Part shown: piece after piece, positions 58,873-64,000 of the stretch
How the letters are laid out: every line of letters starts with the position of its first letter
Position numbering within the stretch: position 1 is the first letter of the stretch
DNA from: Cyprinodon diabolis
Taxonomy: Eukaryota; Chordata; Actinopteri; Cyprinodontiformes; Cyprinodontidae
NCBI GenBank assembly: GCA_030533445.1
Contig: CM060068.1
Span: 18,443,479-18,507,478 of the forward strand
DNA: 64,000 nucleotides
Direction: 5' to 3'
The notes under the pieces: generated by a model
What the model saw: only the letters and a program-made list of their open reading frames with translations
What the model was told of the DNA's origin: nothing
Database searches by the model: none
Translations under genes and position numbers: made by a program

Positions 58873-59094
58873 AATAAAAATATCAAATAATTTTACATTT
58901 ATATTAGAGACAGTGATCCATTCATCAAGGATCAGATATGCTTCCTGGTCAGCAAGATCCATACCCTACCCATCACTGATGCAGAGCTGACTGTGTGCCA
59001 ACAGTGAGGCTGCAGATGCTGCAGTCTCTTGCCATGAAAACACCCTGCAGCTCGGCTACTGTCTGACCAGCACTGATCATTGCACGGGCACAAC

Positions 59095-59252
59095 ATGACG
59101 GAAGCAGAAATTAAGAAACATTCGGTTCGTACTTTGGCAATCCAAACAGGACCTAAACATCTTTCCAACTCTCTTTCCTTTCAGCGTGTTGCCGCTTGGA
59201 TACAAGAAAATATCAAAAAGAAGGAATGCATCTATTTCCAGAGGGATCCCAG
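59095..59252 (+). CDS. trpm2: trpm2 first recognised coding exon
   Basis: The conserved block RVAAWIQENIKKKECIYFQR ends at a GTAGGA donor. Two starts are possible. The frame is open upstream to ATG 59095 (A at -3), giving MTEAEIKKHSVRTLAIQTGP and so on, with an in-frame TGA at 59074. Alternatively TTTCCTTTCAG at 59174-59184 is a splice acceptor and the N-terminus lies in an exon not recognised here. I favour the ATG because the resulting residue numbers sit only about 7 below the zebrafish TRPM2 numbering as I recall it. The acceptor-like tract keeps this open. Confidence 0.7.
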
Positions 59253-62200
59253 GTAGGACAATTCAGCAATCTAAACTGAGCTTCTTTTTTCCGCTGATAT
59301 TGAAAGAACCTGCTCTATTTGCAGTTAAATCTCATTATAAGTCTCTGTTGTGTCTCCACTTAGTATGTCATTAAATACAAACAGCTGTTCGTAGCACTAT
59401 TTTACTTTGCATTGTCAATTGAAACTTTAATTTTTGTTTAGTTGATTGGATGAATTCTAACTATGTTCGGTCCTGGAAATGGTTATTCTATCGTTCAAAA
59501 CTTCACTTACTTTTGGTATTTTCAATTACTTGCTGGGAAATGGAGGTGAAATACGTGACTTAATGTATGAGAGGTCAAATCAGTTTAGTTACCTCTTTCC
59601 AGCATTCTGAAAGGTAATGGAAAATGAGGGTAAGAAAAGGTGTAAAGATACAATGACATCTTTATCATAGAGGTATATCCACATGTCTTAACCTCTTCCG
59701 TTAATATAAATATGTCAAATCCTGTAATAATTTTTTTTCTTTAGTAAAGGGGAGCTAATATGTCACTGCGGCTACTTGGAGGATTACCACACCGAGGAAG
59801 CCAAAAAGCCAGAGAACTTCGTAGGACAATCCTGGGACCGACACAAACATGTCAAGGAGGTGCAAACGGATGCTTTTGGACACATCACCTTTAGTCGTTC
59901 GGTGCAAAGGGTTGCTGAGGTGAGAGCAGCTTAAAGGTTATATTATGTCTTGAGATTCTAGATTAGTGATAATACCTCTGGAATATTCACTCAGGTATAT
60001 TTACAGCAAGGCGGTCTGCTCTCAACTTCTGCTAACCACCTTGTAGATAGTCTTAATAATCCCAAGGGTTAGTGAAGCAATGCAAAGCTTCGGTTTAAAT
60101 AATCCCCCAAGTGTATTGATTATGTGATTTATTATTTGTTGCTAACTAATGGCCAGAGCTGCCTTGAAAAAGAGGTTTTTAACCATATTGGGACTATCCT
60201 GGTTACATAAAGGTTAAAACACACAGAGACACACACACACAAAGACCCACAACTGTATTGGCCGCATTTGTTCACTAGCTGAGAACATCTCAGTGCAAAG
60301 ACAAGCACTATGTAGCTCTGAGATTAAGCCTCACATGTTGTAGCATTTAAAAAAATTATTGAGAGTTTGTAAAGATGGTCATGAATGCAGGCTGGCAGAC
60401 TAGTAGAAAGCCTCAACGGAAAGTTGTAGACTGAATAAGCTTGATGACAGACAGAACAGAAAGCAGGCTTAAGGCGCAGATCAAGGTGGATCAAGCTGGT
60501 GACAGGCTGAAGAAGCTGAATGTAGACTTGATAAAGTAGATGATGGCCCGCAGGTTGGAGACAAGTTTTGAATAGACTAGAGTCAGGTCGAAAAAACTAC
60601 TGACAGGTGAAAACACTCCAGGACAAGGGCAGGCTGAGCACAGGAATTCGTAATGGATGGCAGTGCACACTGACAGTGGATTTATCCTCATATCTCTACT
60701 AGAGCTGCTCATCCAGAACTAAAATTGTTTCCTGACTCCTTTTTCAGGTCATTGCTTTCCTTAGTAAATCATTGTAGGCATCAGAGTGAAGGATAATGAA
60801 TGAACATATTCTAATGTTACCTTTTTTATGTTCTTTGCCAGTATGCACGAGTGTCCACAGAGACCAAATCCGAGACTCTCTACAAGTTGCTGACTGAACA
60901 GTGGAGACTTTCCCCTCCCAATCTGCTCATCTCAGTGACTGGAGGAGCCAAGAACTTCTATCTGAAGCCCCACCTGAAGAAGGTTTTCCACAGAGGACTT
61001 ATCAAAGTGGCCCAGACGACAGGTCAGACAGAAAATAAGCGATAGGCTAGATGCTTCTCTACCACAAGTGCTCACAAGGCAGGCCAGTTTATTTGTAAAG
61101 CACAGTTCAGTACAGACACTTCAAAGGGCTTTAGATAAAAAAATAAAAACAGAAGAAAATAAAGTAAACATAAAAAAACAATAATAGCATGTAAGCAAAT
61201 AAACAGTTGAACCACAAACTTAAACAAATTAACTTCACCAGAACCACACTGATGCGCTCTATCCTCTTAGATCTAGTGAGAACAAGAGTGGCAGCATTTT
61301 GGATCAGCTGTAGCTGTCTAATGAACTTCTTAGGCAGGTTGACTTAATAACTGCCTTTATGTTCCTCTGAAGATTCAGGTCTGAGTCCATCATGACACAA
61401 AGAAAGCTATAATCAGTGGTTTCTTGATGTGGTAGCCCAAGCTGTGAGCTAACTCTTGATCGCTCTTCCTTTGGTCCAAAGATTATTATCTCAGTTTTCT
61501 TCTTATTCTGTTGGAAATAGTTAAAGCACATTCCCTTATTGATCTGCTGTAGGCGTCTAGCCAGCTCTGATGAGTTCAGTCTCCTGGTGACAATATGATG
61601 TAAAGCTGTGTCGTCTGCATACTTATGGTAACTGATCTTGTTGTTTGCTATAATCTGAATAAGGGGAGCTTGTAGACGTTGAATAGGAGGGGCCTCAGAA
61701 TGAATCCTTGAGGATTCCCAAATGATTATTCTGGTCTGGATTTAAAGTTCTAGTCAAATACTATACCAGAAAGGCAGACCCAGTTTTCCAGACACTCTAA
61801 TAAAATTTGCTGTGATACTTTGTCATGTACAGGTGCATGGATCATCACTGGTGGTACTCACACTGGAGTGATGAGGCACGTGGGACAGGCTGTGAGGGAC
61901 TATGCCCTGAGTAACACCGTGCAGGGGGAAATCGTGGCAATTGGAGTAGCAACATGGGGTGCAATCCACAACCGGCATGTTTTGAAGTATGAAGAGGTGA
62001 GTTTACATGTCTTCCCCTTATGGAAGAGGTGTGTGTGATCCCTTCAAACCTTTCATTTTGCTTTGGTCTACAGGGTAAATCCAAACCTTATTATCCGATC
62101 GATACACAAGATCAAGGTCGTCTGTCCTGTCTGGATAACAATCATACTCACTTCTTACTGGTTGATGATGGAACCCATGGAAAGTATGGTGTGGAGATTG

Positions 62201-62973
62201 AGCTCCGTGCAAAACTGGAGAAATACATCTCAAGCAGAAATCTTGGAAACAAAGGTTAGAAGGAGACAGACCCTCATTATTAAAATCAATGTTTGAAAAA
62301 ATCATCTTCATCTGACTATTTTTTTTTCTTTTATATTATCTACCATCCAGTGAATGGCGTAACCATCCCAGTGGTTTGTGTGGTACTGGATGGAGGAACA
62401 GGCACGCTTAATGTGTGTCAGCAGTTTCCTACATTTTCTTTCTATCTTTGAGTTCCTGGTAATCTGACCTCTCATCTGTGTCTCCTATCAGACAATCTAT
62501 AATGCCATGTTGAATGACACACCGTGTGTGATCCTGGAGGGGTCTGGCAGGATAGCAGATGTTATCGCGCAGGTGTATGGACTGCCGGTCAGCCAGATCA
62601 CGATCGACTCAATCAAAGAGCTGCTGAAGAACTTTTTCAGTCAAGAGTATGGAAATTTCAAGGAACACGATATTATAGAGTGGACAAAAACGGTTTGTGA
62701 ACACTGATGATATACCAATGCATAGTGGTACATGGTGGAATTTTTGATGACACTTCATTTGTTTATTATTGCCAGTTTTACCCGCTAAAATGGGAATCCT
62801 TTATTTGATTAACATTGAAAAAAAAAGGATATAGATCCAGCTGTATGTCTTTCTTTGTGTCCAGATTCAGGACATCATCAGGATGTCTCATTTGCTGACA
62901 ATATATAGAGCAAGGGAGGACAAACATGGGGATGTGGATGTGGATGTGGCCATCCTACAAGCTCTTCTCAAAG
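59095..62973 (+). CDS. trpm2: trpm2, 5' part (N-terminal SLOG/MHR1-2); continues past window
   Basis: N-terminal cytosolic part of a TRPM2 cation channel, which is opened by ADP-ribose and Ca2+ and coupled to oxidative stress (family knowledge). Exons: 59095-59252, 59745-59919, 60842-61022, 61833-61996, 62074-62254, 62351-62412, 62492-62692, 62865-62973, all GT-AG with matching phases, giving about 410 residues. Signatures: WIQENIKKKEC, the Cys-rich ICHCGY, NLLISVTGGAKNFYLKPHLK, GAWIITGGTHTGVM, LVDDGTHGKYGVEI, EGSGRIADVIAQV and DVDVAILQALLK. These match TRPM2 rather than TRPM8/4/5. Tyr264 and Arg271 in YGVEIELR and Arg327 in EGSGR correspond to human Y295, R302 and R358, which contact ADP-ribose in MHR1/2. 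The transmembrane channel and NUDT9H domain must lie beyond 64,000. The start is discussed at the first exon. Confidence 0.93.
59745..59919 (+). CDS. trpm2: trpm2 coding exon (Cys-rich segment)
   Basis: Fifty-eight codons after a split Ser: KGELICHCGYLEDYHTEEAK, then FVGQSWDRHKHVKEVQTDAF and FSRSVQRVAE. Acceptor TTTTTTCTTTAG, donor GTGAGA. The CxCGY and TDAFG motifs are TRPM-wide. Confidence 0.93.
60842..61022 (+). CDS. trpm2: trpm2 coding exon (SLOG start)
   Basis: Reads YARVSTETKSETLYKLLTEQ, then PPNLLISVTGGAKNFYLKPH and RGLIKVAQTT, ending one base into a Gly codon. Acceptor TTCTTTGCCAG, donor GTCAGA. The ISVTGGAKNF motif is the TRPM signature. Confidence 0.95.
61080..61800 (-). pseudogene. 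L2/Rex1-like LINE fragment in trpm2 intron
   Basis: The reverse strand reads KKKTEIIIFGPKEERSRVSS, QLGLPHQETTDYSFL and VMMDSDLNLQRNIKAVIKST, the palm-end region of an L2/Rex-like RT. The 3' tail (GGGCTTTAGATAAAA, read on +) is at the left edge. Frameshifts are present; the insertion is antisense to trpm2. Confidence 0.75.
61833..61996 (+). CDS. trpm2: trpm2 coding exon (GGTHTGVM)
   Basis: Reads AWIITGGTHTGVMRHVGQAV then GEIVAIGVATWGAIHNRHVL, ending KYEE at a GTGAGT donor. A LINE fragment lies in the preceding intron and ends about 30 nt before this exon's acceptor. Confidence 0.95.
62074..62254 (+). CDS. trpm2: trpm2 coding exon (ADPR-binding YGVEI)
   Basis: Reads GKSKPYYPIDTQDQGRLSCL, then DNNHTHFLLVDDGTHGKYGV and EIELRAKLEKYIS. 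The Tyr and Arg of YGVEIELR match human Y295 and R302. Acceptor TTGGTCTACAG, donor GTTAGA, ends in phase 1. Confidence 0.95.
62351..62412 (+). CDS. trpm2: trpm2 coding exon (62 nt)
   Basis: Split Val, then NGVTIPVVCVVLDGGTGTLN, then donor GTGTGT. It matches the IPIVCVVLEGGPGTL segment of mammalian TRPM2. Both introns flanking it are under 100 bp. Confidence 0.92.
62492..62692 (+). CDS. trpm2: trpm2 coding exon (EGSGR)
   Basis: Sixty-seven codons from TIYNAMLNDTPCVILEGSGR to EHDIIEWTKT, in phase 0. EGSGR carries the Arg equivalent to human R358. The donor is GTTTGT, weaker than the others but conserved in position. Confidence 0.94.
62865..62973 (+). CDS. trpm2: trpm2 coding exon, last in the window
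   Basis: Reads IQDIIRMSHLLTIYRARED then HGDVDVDVAILQALLK, ending one base into the next codon at GTAATT. The DVD triplet is repeated (GATGTG x3), a small expansion relative to the single DVDV of mammals. Confidence 0.94.
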
Positions 62974-63059
62974 GTAATTCAGATGCTTTGTAAACATATT
63001 TATAATCTTCAATTGTTTTCCTTTCTGTAATGCACAACTTCAAACGACAGTGTATTTGT

Positions 63060-63420
63060 CAAACAGTAGCTTAAGCCCCTTTCACATCTTGACGATTTAG
63101 ACAGCGTATACCTGACGTACCAAAAATCTGGCAAAAACACTGGCATACGTTGGATAAGTTCTGGGTAAGTTTGGTATAAGTTATGAGCACGCTGAAGCAT
63201 GTTGGTACACGTCAACATACGGCAAGTACATCGAGAAATTTTGAGCATGCTCAAAGTTTCCTGGCGTATACCAGCGTATGCCATACGTGGGCCATAAGTT
63301 AAAGGTAAGTTATTTGATCGTTGACATACTTTAAGTGTAAGTTACTCATAGGTCGTGGTGTGTAGCTTACCCATAACCTATGAGAAACTTTGTTGCCCCC
63401 CTCAGGACTCCAGCATGTGA
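63060..63420. repeat. CGTA-word cluster in trpm2 intron, unassigned
   Basis: The stretch begins GCCCCTTTCACATC and is packed with CGTATACC, GCATACG and CCATACG words. It is probably a DNA-transposon relic, but inverted ends and target duplication were not resolved. Confidence 0.4.
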
Positions 63421-63789
63421 CATTTCATGGGCATTATGCTGCCGTGCGTTATGCATAAGTTAGGCTGTCGTTGGACATAAGTTCTGGACTTGTTATGAAT
63501 ACTCTATTCATACGCCCAACATTGAAAAAAATACATAGAAAGTTCAGTGTATGCCAGCATTTTAGGAGATTCTGGGATGTCAGGCATATGCTATCTAATT
63601 CCGCAAGGTTTGACAGGGGATTTACATTTCTCTAATTGTCTAGAACAAACAGAAGAGCAGCACATCACCTCTATTCTGACGTCCTTTTATGTTTTTGTTA
63701 TTGTAAAGCATTGTATGGTTTTCATGTTTGCAAAAAGGTCTTCTAGTCAGAAAAAATAAAAATGAAACCTTTTTGCAAAGCAGTATTAG

Positions 63790-63880
63790 ATGTGTGATAA
63801 TGGCCTACATCCACCTCATGAAACATGGTGGTTGCACCATGAAGCTATGGGGGTGTTTAGAGGTTAGATCAAATTGTATT
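63790..63880 (+). repeat. Tc1-like transposase scrap
   Basis: Reads HLMKHGGCTMKLWGCL, matching the KHGGGSxMxWGCF motif of Tc1 transposases. Very short; lies in a trpm2 intron. Confidence 0.5.
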
Positions 63881-64000
63881 AATGTATTAGAGTGCTCCAG
63901 TCAAATCCCATATTAATGTAATTATGAATCTATGACAAGAAAATTAATGTTCTCAGATGCTTAAGATCCATTCTGCCTGAAGCTGTGCTATTTTGCAAAA

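Noticed and set aside
62018..62311. Reverse-strand frames over trpm2 exons
   Set aside because: Shadows of the trpm2 coding exons, which match the family on the + strand.

Overview
The window is vertebrate nuclear DNA, almost certainly from a ray-finned (teleost-type) fish. It is AT-rich, has two spliced genes on the + strand, and is full of repeats typical of fish genomes: hAT, PIF/Harbinger and TA-target MITEs, L2/Rex1-like and L1/Tx1-like LINE pieces, a tRNA-derived SINE and long (TA)n tracts. There is no sign of bacterial organisation. All identifications come from reading the sequence and from recalled family sequences; no search was run.

Layout. (1) 1-21,092: no coding exon recognised. 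This is probably intron or upstream sequence of hycc2, with one good candidate 5'-UTR exon at 12,571-12,655 and many transposon relics, several with intact 8-bp target duplications. (2) 21,126-41,330: hycc2 (fam126b, hyccin family). Ten constitutive coding exons join in frame to 548 codons plus stop. An eleventh, symmetric exon (36,020-36,196) would add 59 codons. (3) 41,331 to about 45,085: the probable long 3' UTR of hycc2, ending after AATAAA at 45,059. (4) About 45,090-59,094: intergenic and repeat-rich, with a perfect 27-bp hairpin, a TIR element with an open reading frame, L1/Tx1-like and L2/Rex1-like LINE fossils, a Ty3/gypsy RT fossil and a (TA)35 tract. (5) 59,095 to beyond the window: the 5' end of trpm2. 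Eight exons encode about 410 residues of the N-terminal SLOG/MHR1-2 region, including the ADP-ribose-contacting positions. The channel and NUDT9H parts lie outside.

Function. Hycc2 is a hyccin-type subunit of the plasma-membrane PI4KA-TTC7-hyccin complex that makes PI4P. Trpm2 is an ADP-ribose-gated, Ca2+-permeable cation channel. TRPM channels depend on PI(4,5)P2, which is made from PI4P, but nothing here suggests the two genes work as a unit; they are simply neighbours in tandem orientation.

I did not find a convincing undescribed biological system. The observations most worth checking are the symmetric cassette exon of hycc2, the perfect hairpin at 46,654-46,713, the two inverted copies of an ORF-carrying TIR element (the ORF of one kept open by compensating indels), and the trpm2 start in the same exon as its first conserved block.
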